A stretch of DNA of 64,000 nucleotides, from assembly GCA_016342755.1 (NCBI GenBank), contig JAEINS010000020.1, positions 1 through 64,000 on the forward strand. The letters are read 5' to 3'. This stretch comes from Melioribacteraceae bacterium (GTDB taxonomy: Bacteria > Bacteroidota > Ignavibacteria > Ignavibacteriales > Melioribacteraceae). Positions 35,735-46,800 of this stretch are shown in pieces. Under the pieces are notes generated by a model. That model was given only the letters and a program-made list of their open reading frames with translations. It ran no database searches and was not told the origin of the DNA. Position 1 is the first letter of the stretch; each line of letters opens with the position of its first letter. A program made the position numbers and the translations under genes.

Positions 35735-36502
35735 TCATAAATTTTCAATTAATCCGTCATCTGTTATAATTACATTTTGTTTTATCAGCGGCGGTAAATT
35801 CTGGTGCCAGCTAAAAATAGTCTGTTCATCTTCATCATCTATATGAGAAAGGTATAATTTTACATTTGGGCGGCTGAGTAAAAAATTATCAAATTCTGAC
35901 ACTGATATGTGAGTTGTTTCGGTAATGAAATATCCAAACCCGGAATCATCAAATAAGCTGAGATCATCGGAACTGCCTACATCGGAAGTATAAACCAGAT
36001 TTGTATCTTTTGAAGAAATTAGAAAGCTTGATGAATTCCATGGAATATTTTGCTCTCTAACTTCATCCTTCTTTTTAATATGCGAATTTTTACGCGGCAT
36101 AATTACTAAGTTATCATTTATATTAATTTGTGTGTTATTCTCAAAGCCAATTATATCTATTTGAAAAGCAATAGTTTCTTTGAACAAATAACAAGCGTTC
36201 AAAAAATTCCAAATATCATGAGCAAACATTTTATACAAATATATTTTCAACGGTTCAGTTCTATTACATAATTTCATCTGAGTAATTAACGATGGTAAAC
36301 CTGTGTAGTGATCAGCATGATTATGACTAACTATTATATCTGTAATTGAATTGAAATTAATACCGCTGTTTAATAAAGCTCGCGAAACACTATCGCCACA
36401 ATCTATTAAAAGGGTTGTTCTGTTTTTTTCAACTAACAGTGAAGAGTGAAATCGTTTTAATGAAGTTTTACCTGAGCCGGTTCCGACAAATGTAAGTTTC
36501 AA
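35735..36502 (-). CDS. Metallo-beta-lactamase-fold hydrolase (RNase Z-like), TTG start
   Basis: The 255-residue protein starts with the typical first strand KLTFVGTGSG. The start is a TTG at 36502, preceded by a strong ribosome site (ccggag). An in-frame ATG at 36547 would add 15 hydrophobic residues unlike the family. The zinc motif SHNHADHYTGLP (H-x-H-x-DH) is followed by a His in KNSHIKK, an Asp in YTSDVGSSDD and a C-terminal LYLSHIDDED, completing the MBL set. It resembles tRNase Z but is shorter than the usual 300 residues. The substrate (tRNA 3' end or another phosphodiester) is unresolved. Confidence 0.82.
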   Translation of the reverse strand: MKLTFVGTGSGKTSLKRFHSSLLVEKNRTTLLIDCGDSVSRALLNSGINFNSITDIIVSHNHADHYTGLPSLITQMKLCNRTEPLKIYLYKMFAHDIWNFLNACYLFKETIAFQIDIIGFENNTQININDNLVIMPRKNSHIKKKDEVREQNIPWNSSSFLISSKDTNLVYTSDVGSSDDLSLFDDSGFGYFITETTHISVSEFDNFLLSRPNVKLYLSHIDDEDEQTIFSWHQNLPPLIKQNVIITDDGLIENL

Positions 36503-36628
36503 AATTACTCCGGATAAAAAAATGAAATTGCAAATAACAAAATACAAATATCAACAGTGTTCTTGTTTTTAGAATTGTAGTTTATTGTTTTGGAATTCGT
36601 ATTTCTTTTGCTGTTTTTAATCTGCAGT

Positions 36629-37348
36629 TTAATCAATCTCTATAATTCTTCCATTCAGCTTAAAGATTTTCTTAATATGATCGAGATAGTTTTGGGCTGA
36701 TGATTTATTTTCAAACTGACCAACAGTAACAACATTCAATAAACTTCCGCCAACATCTTTAATATGTATTTCGGCGTACTGGTTTTCGGATTCAAATTTT
36801 TGTTTTAAGTTTTTCGCGTTTTTTTCACTAAGAAAAGCACCGGCCTGAATTGTGAATTTATAGCTTTGTTTTTCTGTTTCTTGTTTCACTGCAGTTTTGT
36901 GAGTTTCAGTTTTAATAACATGAGCAGCAGTTTCTGCCAAATCCTGATCAGGTATAGTACGGTCAGCGGCTTTTATATATTGCGAATTCGGGAATTCAGA
37001 TTTCAGTTTGTCTAAATAAGTTCCAGCTTTTTTATAGATACCTAAAGAATAATAATATGAGAATATTTTATAAAGAACCGCATCCGCGTATGTAAAATTT
37101 TTGCTTTTCTCAAGTATACTTAAATACTTCTGTAAAGATTCTTCGCCGTCGGTGGTTAACACTGCATCAAGATATAATACGTTAAGATCATCCGGATTGT
37201 TTTTAATCAATTTTAATAAGCTATTGTTTGCTTCAACAACATCACCTTTCTCAACCATCGATAGATAAACATCAATATCAACTTCCTGCGCAAAGGCGGA
37301 TGTGGTTAAAGTAAAACCGAGTAATATTAATAATGCAGTTTTTTTCAT
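36629..37348 (-). CDS. Exported SPOR-domain protein
   Basis: The 239-residue protein has a signal peptide (MKKTALLILLGFTLTTSAFA, then Q), a helical TPR-like region at about residues 30-125, a short linker, and a C-terminal SPOR domain (FTIQAGAFLSEKNAKNLKQK, then LLNVVTVGQFENKSSAQNYL). SPOR domains bind denuded peptidoglycan, often at division sites. It lies 35 bases after miaB and 126 bases before the MBL gene. A role in cell-wall or division is inferred from the domain only. Confidence 0.85.
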   Translation of the reverse strand: MKKTALLILLGFTLTTSAFAQEVDIDVYLSMVEKGDVVEANNSLLKLIKNNPDDLNVLYLDAVLTTDGEESLQKYLSILEKSKNFTYADAVLYKIFSYYYSLGIYKKAGTYLDKLKSEFPNSQYIKAADRTIPDQDLAETAAHVIKTETHKTAVKQETEKQSYKFTIQAGAFLSEKNAKNLKQKFESENQYAEIHIKDVGGSLLNVVTVGQFENKSSAQNYLDHIKKIFKLNGRIIEID

Positions 37349-37383
37349 AACAATAATTTTTTTCGTGAAATTACAAAGTGAAT

Positions 37384-38733
37384 TTAAGCAGTTAAATTAA
37401 TCTTTTCATTACCAGGTAAAACTATTTCAATTAAATCAGCAAAAAGTGTTGCTGATGTAGCTCTATTAATTTTAACCTTTACATACGAGCCAACACCGGC
37501 ATCTTCTGAATAAGGGAAAATTGCTACTTTGTTTGAATCTGTCCGTCCTGCCAAAAACTGGTCAGACTTTTTACTAGATCCTTCTACAAGAAGAATTTGT
37601 TCTTTACCAATTAATTCCTGATTATTTTCAAAAGAGATTTTATGTTGAAGATCAATAATTTCACTTAAGCGTTTTGTTTTTATCGCTTCGGAAACATTGT
37701 CTTCAAGATTATACGCTTTTGTACCTTCTCTTGGTGAGTACTTGAACATATAAGCACCATTAAATCGGCTTCTTTTTATAACCTCTAAAGTTGCGTCATG
37801 ATCTTCATCCGATTCATTTGGGAAGCCTGCAATTATATCAGTTGAAAAACTAACATTAGGAATTAATTCTTTAGCTTTATCTATAATACTGTTATAGTGT
37901 TCAATTGTGTAAGTTCTCTTCATCTCATCCAGAACTTTATTAGAGCCAGACTGTACGGGCAGATGAATGTAATTGCAAATGTTTTCGTGATCAGCAATTG
38001 TCTGAAGAAGTTTTTCAGAAATATCTTTAGGATGTGATGTAGAAAACCTGATTCTCATTGATCTGTCAATAACCGCGCATGAAGCTAACAGATCCGCGAA
38101 ATCATTTCCTTCAGAATTATACGAGTTTACATTTTGACCGAGAAGGGTAATTTCTCTAAAACCTCTTTCAGAAAGTTTTTTAACGTCGGCTACAACCGAT
38201 TCTAAATCAACACTTCTTTCACGACCCCTTGTATAAGGCACTACACAATACGAACAAAAATTATTGCAGCCGCGCATTATAGAAATCCATGCGGAAATTC
38301 CTTCTTCACGAAATGGTTCTATATCATCGTATGTTTCAGTCCGCGAAAGTTTTACACCAATTCCTTTTTCACCGGTAAAGGCGTTATCAATAAATTCCGG
38401 CAGTCTTCTATATTCATCAGGACCAACAACAAGATCAACCATTTTTTGTTCGTCCATTAATCTTTTTCTTAATCTTTCGGCCATGCAGCCAAGAACACCA
38501 ATTACAGTATCGGCTCTATTTTCTTTTAACTTTTTTAAATTGCCAAGTCTTCCATGAATTCTTACTTCCGCATTTTCTCTAATACTGCATGTATTTAATA
38601 AAATTACATTTGCTTCTTCAGCAACTTCAGTAATTCTGTAACCTTTATTTTTTAATATTCCCATAACAAGTTCAGAGTCAGCTACATTCATCTGGCACCC
38701 GTATGTTTCTATATATACTTTGTTAATACTCAT
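37384..38733 (-). CDS. miaB: tRNA-2-methylthio-N6-dimethylallyladenosine synthase MiaB
   Basis: The 449-residue radical-SAM enzyme adds a methylthio group to i6A37 of tRNA. All cluster residues are visible: the N-terminal UPF0004 cysteines (TYGCQMNVADSE, LLNTCSIRENA, IGVLGCMAERL), the radical-SAM CNNFCSYCVVPYTRGRERS (C-x3-C-x2-C) near residue 155, the I-H-L-P-V-Q-S-G-S region and a C-terminal TRAM domain. Length is normal. It is followed by the SPOR-domain gene and preceded by a 44-codon membrane-peptide gene. Confidence 0.95.
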   Translation of the reverse strand: MSINKVYIETYGCQMNVADSELVMGILKNKGYRITEVAEEANVILLNTCSIRENAEVRIHGRLGNLKKLKENRADTVIGVLGCMAERLRKRLMDEQKMVDLVVGPDEYRRLPEFIDNAFTGEKGIGVKLSRTETYDDIEPFREEGISAWISIMRGCNNFCSYCVVPYTRGRERSVDLESVVADVKKLSERGFREITLLGQNVNSYNSEGNDFADLLASCAVIDRSMRIRFSTSHPKDISEKLLQTIADHENICNYIHLPVQSGSNKVLDEMKRTYTIEHYNSIIDKAKELIPNVSFSTDIIAGFPNESDEDHDATLEVIKRSRFNGAYMFKYSPREGTKAYNLEDNVSEAIKTKRLSEIIDLQHKISFENNQELIGKEQILLVEGSSKKSDQFLAGRTDSNKVAIFPYSEDAGVGSYVKVKINRATSATLFADLIEIVLPGNEKINLTA

Positions 38734-38764
38734 TCTTTTCTTCTTTCTGACTAAGTCGGTTTTA

Positions 38765-38899
38765 TTACAGTGTGGTAAAAAGATACATCAAATAATTAAA
38801 AGCTATAAATCCTAAAATGAATAATAGTATTAATATTATTCTGCTCGATCTTTTTCTGTCACGAGTGATGTCATTATCATTAAAATTTTTTTTAAACAT
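38765..38899 (-). CDS. Small single-helix membrane peptide, hypothetical
   Basis: A 44-codon frame 31 bases upstream of miaB: MFKKNFNDNDITRDRKRSSR followed by one membrane helix (about residues 21-40) and a short tail. The polar basic N-terminus and single hydrophobic segment fit a bitopic membrane protein. A ggatgaa stretch precedes the ATG. The spacing to miaB suggests co-transcription. Short length keeps confidence moderate; a homologue search would settle it. Confidence 0.5.
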   Translation of the reverse strand: MFKKNFNDNDITRDRKRSSRIILILLFILGFIAFNYLMYLFTTL

Positions 38900-39127
38900 T
38901 TCATCCAAAAATGGTTAAGTGAAATTAACTAACCTACAAAGCTATGAAGAAGATATATCTTTTACAATATAGAGATTTTTTTGTGGAGCGGATAATGACT
39001 TTACAGATGTAAAATAAAGTATGTTAAAAGAGTAAAAATTAATTATCTGATAATTTGGAATTTATGATACGCAGGTTTATGTTTCGGTCTTAGCAATTAT
39101 GAATTTTTTAAATAAAAAAATATCGGC

Positions 39128-39820
39128 ATGAATAAGGACACATTAAAAAAAGCCGCTGCGGAAAAAGCAGTAGAAGAAATTGAATCGGGGATGACAATAG
39201 GATTGGGAACAGGTTCAACAGCTTATTTTGCGATTATAAAAATTGCGGAATTAATTAAAGAGGGAAGACTTAAAAATATAAAAGCTATTCCTACTTCGAA
39301 GCAGACTGAAGAATTAGCCAGAGAAAATAATATACCCTTAACCACATTTGCTGAAAGCTCTTGTATTGATATTACTATTGACGGAGCGGATGAAGTTGAC
39401 CGGAAACTGAATTTAATTAAAGGCGGCGGCGGTGCTTTGCTAAGAGAAAAAGTTGTAGCGCAGTCTACAAAGAAAAATATTATTGTTGTTGATGAGTCTA
39501 AACTTTCTGAAAATCTAGGCGATAATTTCTTTGTTCCAGTAGAAGTTTTGGAATATGCGCTTGAACCGGAAAAAAAGTTTTTACAAGAACTGGGCGCGTT
39601 AGTTAAGATTAGAAGAGACATAGAAAATAAAATTTTTAAAACAGATGAAAACAATATTATTCTCGATTGTACATTTGGCAGTATAAATGAACCGGCTGAT
39701 TTAAACAAACAGTTAAACGAAAGAGCCGGAATTGTAGGGCACGGATTGTTTATTGAGTTAGCTTCTAAAGTAATTGTTGCTTCGGAAGAAAAAGGAATTT
39801 TTACTTTAGAAAATAAATAA
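39128..39820 (+). CDS. rpiA: Ribose-5-phosphate isomerase A
   Basis: The 230-residue enzyme interconverts ribose 5-phosphate and ribulose 5-phosphate in the pentose phosphate pathway. The motifs TIGLGTGSTAYF, IPTSKQTEELA, IDGADEVDRKLNLIKGGGGA (with the catalytic Asp-Glu region) and LLREKVVAQ match RpiA, and the length is standard. It stands alone on the plus strand between the miaB group and a long non-coding stretch. Confidence 0.95.
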   Translation: MNKDTLKKAAAEKAVEEIESGMTIGLGTGSTAYFAIIKIAELIKEGRLKNIKAIPTSKQTEELARENNIPLTTFAESSCIDITIDGADEVDRKLNLIKGGGGALLREKVVAQSTKKNIIVVDESKLSENLGDNFFVPVEVLEYALEPEKKFLQELGALVKIRRDIENKIFKTDENNIILDCTFGSINEPADLNKQLNERAGIVGHGLFIELASKVIVASEEKGIFTLENK

Positions 39821-40807
39821 AAGTAAAACTTACTTGTAAAATAGTATTGTTATATATTAGAGGCTGAATTAGCGCAAATTTACCTTTATGAGATATTTGA
39901 TTCATTTTAGTGCAGTAAACGTAAATACTATTAGTAATATTTAAACTGTTTTATAGTTGGAATGTTAATTGCTAAGTTACATAGTGTGTTATATTTTTAC
40001 TTAAATTCTAGTTATTTTAATTTGTTCTAAAATTTTTTGAAAATGTTTTATTTAGGTATAAAAATAAATGTTTTATTTCAAGTGGTAAAAAAAATTACTT
40101 TTATTTTTTTTTTTCATAAAAATGTATAAATTTAGTATTATCATAAATTGTAAAATCTATTGTGCGGATATGAATGTAATAATTTTCAATTTTGAGCTTG
40201 CAAGTCGTGAAGGGTGGCAAAACGTATTGAGGAATTCTATTTCCAGATATAGGCTTTCCATAGGTAGTATCCCAAAAGTATCTTTATTATTAGGTTTTAC
40301 GAATATAGTATTTGCCGGTTTTAAAAAGCTGGGTTATTGAGGTTTAAACGAAGAAAATTCTTTATACTTGGAAAAGAATTTTAAAATAGAATTAAGTTTA
40401 GTTATAGTAAAATAGCAATGTTTTTAGGTGTATATATAAAATGATGTTAAAAAATATACTGTTAAGTTGAATTTAAATTCAAATTTAAAGAAAATATATA
40501 TTGACAAGAACTTGACAAATTTATATTTTTGGCTTGATGTTATGTATTCTTATACTTTTTGGTGTATTCTATATATACATAAATTTGTTCTTATTAAAGT
40601 AAAGCACTAAATTATTTGAGATAAATTATTAAACTATCAACATTTATCACTAAATTGAAAAGGGAAAAGGAACTGAGAATTAACAAAAAAAATAAGGAGA
40701 GCTTTCATGAGAAGAAATTTACCGCCATAAATGGGGGCGAATTATTTTTTAAAAAAGTTTTACAATCAAATCAAATTAACAATTTTTCAATCAACATGGA
40801 GAAAAAC
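39821..40807. other. Long AT-rich leader region upstream of the giant T9SS gene
   Basis: Nearly 1 kb without a credible gene. It is very AT-rich with long A and T runs. Frames at 40122-40340 and the 5' extension of the giant gene from a TTG at 40655 lack a signal or domain and are not called. A promoter-like element lies at 40501-40531 (separate entry). No riboswitch or structured RNA was recognised. Confidence 0.5.
40501..40531 (+). promoter_or_regulatory. Bacteroidetes-type promoter candidate for the giant T9SS gene
   Basis: ttg at 40501 is followed 20 bases later by tatttttg (40524-40531), an exact fit to the TAnnTTTG -7 element with a ttg -33 element. A second ttgaca lies at 40512, 11 bases (one helix turn) after the first. 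Transcription from here would give a leader of about 270 bases before the ATG at 40808. The surrounding AT richness makes chance matches possible. Confidence 0.4.
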
Positions 40808-43800
40808 ATGAATCTACACAAGCTTACTAAAAAGTTTGGTTTCCTGCTTGTTCTACTGGTGGTGTTAGCCGGTAGTACTTTTGCTCAAACCACTTTTTAT
40901 GTCAACAGAGACATAGGTTCTGACGGGCGTGATGGTTCGCAAGCAACCTTACTTGTGCCTGATGATGGTGTTACTGGTCCTAAATTGACCGTAACTGATG
41001 CTATGAACGGTGCTGTTGACGGTGATATTATTTCTGTTGCTTATTCTGCTTTAAATAAGTATGCCGAAGGTGATATTACTGTAACAAAAGAATTAACTTT
41101 CACATCTACCGGTGCAGGTACTCCTGTATTTACAGGTGGTTTAATAATTAACCAAGTTGCTGCTGGCGATGATGTTGAATTTATTGGTCCCTTTCATTTT
41201 GAAGCTGACGGTGTTGCAAACCTTGGACTTGATATGCAAGTGGGTGATTTAACAGGTGCTGATAATTTAACAATAGAAGAAAGTGTTCATTTATTAAATG
41301 ATACTTGGACTTTAAGTGGTCAGTTAAATTATGTTGGTGTTATCAACTTTGAATATGAAAACACAACTGCCGCTGCGATTGATTTTGTAACTGGTGATGA
41401 GTTTCCTGTAACTGCAAGTACTGGTGTTGTTACTAATCTTGATTTAACAAAAACTGGTGCAGGTGCTGTTACTCTTGAATTAAATGAAGATAAAACTATC
41501 AATGGTGTTTTAACTACTGCTGGTGCAGTTGATTTAGGTACTAATACATTATTTATAGCTGGTAACTCAGTTGCACATGCTATAGGTGGAGATGTTACTA
41601 ACGGTACTGTTGATTTTGACCTTGATGGTGGTAACGCAACTATTACTGGAGCTTTTGATTTAGATAATTTAGTAGTTGGTTCTACTGAAACTCCTGCGGT
41701 TGCTAGAACTTTAGCTGTTAACACTGTTGTTGAAATTAATAATGTAACTGCTAATAACAATGTTGTTACTGACTTAAACAACACTGGTGATATTCTTGGT
41801 AACTTAACTAATAATAGTTCCGGTGATATGACTACTGCTAATGATGGTGATATCGTTGGAAACGTTACATTAACTGGTGCTGGTAATATTACTCTAGATG
41901 CCGCAGGTGCAAATGCATCAGATATCGGTGGAAATATTTTAGTTTCCGGTACTGGTACTTTAACTTGGAATGATGGTGTTCTTGATAACATTAATGCTAT
42001 TAACGTTGGCGGTAATGTAGATTTAACAACTCAAGTTGATGTTTCTGCTGCTGGTAATGAAACTGGTTTAGCTTTAATTACCTTTATAGATGTTCCTGTT
42101 GTTGTTACTGGTGATGTAACAAATAGTTTTGATATTACCGGTACTACTGAAAATGCTGGTGATAATGATAATGATAATGGTATTATATTATTTGAAACTG
42201 ATGCTTCTGGTGATGTTACTCTTGGTAATGTTGTAAACGAATCAACAAACAATGTTGTTGTTGATGGAGGAAGTACTTCTGATAATAATGGTATTATAGA
42301 ATTCGATTTTGATGCTGCTGGTGCTGGTGGTGGTGCAACATTTACTGCTAAAGATATTACAAACTCTTCTTCTGCTAGCAACGTTGCTAGTGCTTCTGGT
42401 AATATTCAATTTAGTGGTACAACTGTTGACCCTATTGTAGTTGAAGATGTATTAAATACATCTAACACAACTATTGCTGCTAGTGGTTTAATTGATTTTG
42501 GTGGAACTGCTACAGGTGATTTCACTGCTAACTCAATTACAACATCTGGTTCTACAGATGGTGGTAATATTATAATTACAGATGGTACAGTTACTATAGT
42601 TAGAAATCCTTCTGCTACTGGTACTGTAACTAACTCTCGTACTGTTGCTGGTGCAGATATTGTATTTGGTCTTGGTACTACAGCAATACAGGGTAGTTTA
42701 ATAAATAGTGGTGCAGCTCTTATATCTTTTGATGCTACTGCTAATCCTGTTACTGTTACTTATGCTATTCAGTCTTCAGGTGCTGGTAATATAACTTTCG
42801 CTTCAATTGGTGGTGGTATTTCTGCCAATAGTGTAAGTTTAACCGGTTCTGGTGACATTTTAGCTGTTGCACATACAGGTTCTTTTACAGCATCTACAAC
42901 TACTGTAAACGGTACTGGTGCAGTTCTTGATTTATCTGCATCTCATACTGTTGCTCCTAGTTTTGGTGTTCTTACTATCACTGATGGTACTTTAGATGCA
43001 ACTGCTGCAACTGGTGTAGATTTTTCAACTAATTCATTTACAATGGATGGTGGAACTCTTAATTTAACTGGTGTTAATGCTGGTGCTGATGAAGATTTAT
43101 TAGTTGCTAACGGTTTTAGTTTAACTGGCGGTACTGTAGTTTTAACTGATATCCAAAACATAACAGTTTCTGGTACTTCTTTAGTTTATGGTGGTGTTTC
43201 TACTAACCCTACTGTTACATTAGGTGGTGCCACTACTGCTATAGTATTTGATGAACCAATTCCAAACGTTCTTCAAACTATGACTATTGGTGATAATTTC
43301 CCAGAATGGCCTGGTGATTTAAATGTAGCTAACCCTGCAAATATTTCTACTGTAGTTAGATTTACTGGTGGAAATTTAACTGTGCTTGAAGATGTTACAT
43401 TTAATACTAATAGTGTTTTAAATGCAATTCAAATTGATGGTGCAAAAATATATATAGGTGATAATAATCAACCTGCAACTGGTGGTACTTTTGCAAATAC
43501 AACAGGTTATACAACTGTAAACGATGGTCGTGTTGTAATGAGTGGTAGTCAAGCTCAGCAAGTAACACACGGTGGTGGTGCTGTTGTATTTGGTGGTTTC
43601 GAAGTTGATAACAATGCTGGAACTGCTGGTCCTGCTAATGCTGACGTTTATATTGGTGCTCAGGCAACTAATGAAGCAAATGCTGTATTTGATGATTTCT
43701 TCTATTTAGCTGAAGGTTCTGTTGAAGGTGCTGATATTTCTTTTAATGGTGCTTTACCTTATCCTACAATAGTAAGAAATAACGGTACTTTTTTAGTTGA

Positions 43801-46800
43801 ACCAACATGGGTTTCTAAAGTTAACATAACTTATATTGGTACAGAAAAAACTACTGCGTCTGAAGTTCCTACTACAGTTACTGTATTAAATAACATGACA
43901 ATCCAGACAACTAATCATACTGCTGGTGGTGCACAAGCTGGATACGGTGTTGTTTCTTTAGGTGCTAATGCACAGGTTAATGGTACTTTAACTGTTAAAG
44001 AGAAGCAAACTTTAGACTTAAACACTTTTGATTTAACTTTAGCCGGTTCTACAGTTGTATTAACTGGTGATATTGCTGGTGCTGCTGGTGATAAAGTTAT
44101 TTTAGCTGCTACTGCTGGTACTACTATTGATGGTGCTGGTTATTTACCAAACGTTGAAGTTGCTAACGGTTCTGTTGGTAACGTAATTACAGAAAATATT
44201 GCCGGTTTAGTAGATGATTTACTTAATGGCGATAATGATAGAAATAATAATGATGATACAACTCCTGATGCTTCTATCACTTATGCTGGTGGTGGTGCTG
44301 TTGCTGGTGATGCATCTGATTTAACAATCACATTCCCTGCATTAGCTGCTGCTCCTGCTCCTCAGTATCATTTTGCTAATTTAACAATGGCAGATGAATT
44401 TGAAACATTTACATTAGGTTCTAATGCTGCAATGATGGGTGATGCAACTTTCCATGGTACAACTGATCTTGGTACATTTACATTACAACACCAAGGTACA
44501 GCTCCTACATTTGATGGTACTTCTACAGTTGGTAATGGTACATTAGAATTTGTTACAACTGCTACAGATATTCAGGTAACAACATCTGCTGCTACTGTTG
44601 CTGCTAATGTTATTTTTGATGTTCCTGAAACTGCGGCTGCTCCAAATAGTAACGGTACAGTTACTTTTGATGTTGGTAATGCTGGACAAAATAGCTTAAC
44701 AATTACTGGTAATGTTACTCTTCAAGATGACGCTACAAGTAATGATAATAATGGTACTACTGTTGAAATTGGTAACGGTAAAACTTTAACATTAGCTGGT
44801 ACAAACGTTGATGTTGCTGCCAATTCTAATTTCACTGTAACTGGTGGTGCTGGTGTTGGTACAGGTTTACTTGTATTAAACGTTGCTGTTCCTAATACAT
44901 TATTAACTTATACAACAGCTGCTAATACTTCAGTTGCTAACTTAGAAGTTGCTGATGATGTAACTTTAGCTGGTGCTGTAGTTGGTAGTGATTTAACAGT
45001 TTATAATTTTACACACTCTGACGGTTTATTAACATTTGGTACTGCTGATTTAGTAGTTACTAATTTGTTTGATAGAACAGGCGATGGTACATATAATGGT
45101 GATGGTGTTTTACTTATTGATAACACTGTTCCTGTTGCAAACTTTAAACATGCTAATTTTGCAAGTCCAACAAACATGGTTATTAATAACCTAGAATTTG
45201 AAGCTGGTATTACAATGCAAAATGCTGGTGCACAACTTATTGTTGTTGAAAACTTAACAATTGATAATGTTGATGTAGATAACCAAGTTGCTGCTAGTGC
45301 TAGTTTAATTACTGTTGGTGATGCTACAACTGTTCCTACAGTTAAAGCTATTGGTGCTGGTGCTGATGTTAGTTCTAATCAGTTAACATTTGCTAATGCT
45401 AACGCTGACTTTGTATTTGAAGGTGCTGCATTTACTGTTGCAACTAACATTTGGCCAGAAGCTTCAACTGCTGATGGTATGGTTGCAAGAGACGTAACTG
45501 TTGATATGGTTGCTGCTGGTACTGTTTTAACTTTAACTGATAGCAGATATATTGGTGGAGACCTTGATCTTTTAGATGGTGTTCTTACTTGGGATAATCC
45601 TGATGTATTGGAAATTGCAAGTGGAAGTACTATTAAGAGAGTTAATGGTATGTTAGATAGAAATGCAAATGCAAATGCTGTAGTTGGTACATTAACTGCT
45701 CCTTTAGTTAACTTAGAATACCAAGGTGCATATGATACTGATATTGAGTATTCTTTACCTCTTGAGGTTAATAATTTTGAATTATTAACTGCTGCTTCTG
45801 TAATTGATATTGTTAGTCCGAGATCAACAGTTGGTGTTACTCCTTCAATTGATGGAGTTGTTACATTAGCTCTTGGGTCAGGAATCAATGTAGATGCAAA
45901 TACAACATTTACACAAGTATTAACAATTCCAGATGGCTCTTTAGTAGATGTAGGTGCTAATGTTGTTGCTCCTGCAAGTGCTACTGCAACTTTCCCAGCT
46001 GGTATTATTATTTCTCCAGATGCTGGTGCTGTTGCTCCTTTAGGTGGTAACTTAACTGTAACTAATGGTTTAGCTAATGTTACTGCTGCTGGTATTACTA
46101 ACAATGGTATGATTAATAATAACGAAGTTATTACTACTGTTGGTGGTTTAACAATGGGTACTTCTGCTGTTTATACTGGTACAGGTACTGATGTATTAAA
46201 CGCTGATTCTTTAGTAACTGCTGGTACAGTTAATTTAGAAGATGGTTCTGCAATTAACATGACTGGTAATGCTGTATTAGGTGGTGCATTAGATTTTAAT
46301 GCTGCTGCTGTTGCTGCTAACTTAGTATTTGCTACTTTAACTACTTCAGGTAACTTAAATATTACTGGAACTGTTGCAAATGGCAATAATCTTGACGTAG
46401 TATTTAACGCACTTGACGCAGATCAAGATGTTACTATACCTACTGCTGGTGTAACAGTTCACGATTTTACAATGAACCAAACATCTGCTGTAGTTCCTCC
46501 AAATGTTACAAAAAATATTGTTGAAGTAACTGGTGGTAACTTAGTAATTGATGGTACATTAAACTTAACACGCGGTATTTTAGATGCTGGTGATAATAAT
46601 GTATCTGTTAATTTAACTGTAAATGGTGCTGGAATTATTACTGGTACTGGTGTTAACAGAGCACTTGCTCATCCTACACATATATCGCATGTAGTTGGTA
46701 ATTTAGGAGTAAATATTCCTGTTGCTTCAATTGGTAGAATTGAATGGCCAGTTGGTGCTACAAATGGAGATTACAGACCAGTTGCAATTACATTTACAGC

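Noticed and set aside
39223-39708. 161-codon frame antisense to rpiA
   Set aside because: rpiA is full-length with all motifs; the antisense frame has no start signals or known domain.
40122-40340. 72-codon frame upstream of the giant gene
   Set aside because: No ribosome site, unusual composition for a gene, no domain; lies in a very AT-rich stretch where open frames occur by chance.
40655-40807. TTG at 40655 as start of the giant protein
   Set aside because: It would place 51 charged residues ahead of a classic signal peptide; the ATG at 40808 with tggaga upstream is preferred.
41329-46386. Long open frames antisense to the giant gene (for example 41329-41991, 42031-42381, 45379-46104)
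   Set aside because: They arise because repeated ggt/gct/act/gtt codons give few stops on the opposite strand. They lack ribosome sites, signal peptides and any recognisable domain; all overlap a gene with clear family signatures.
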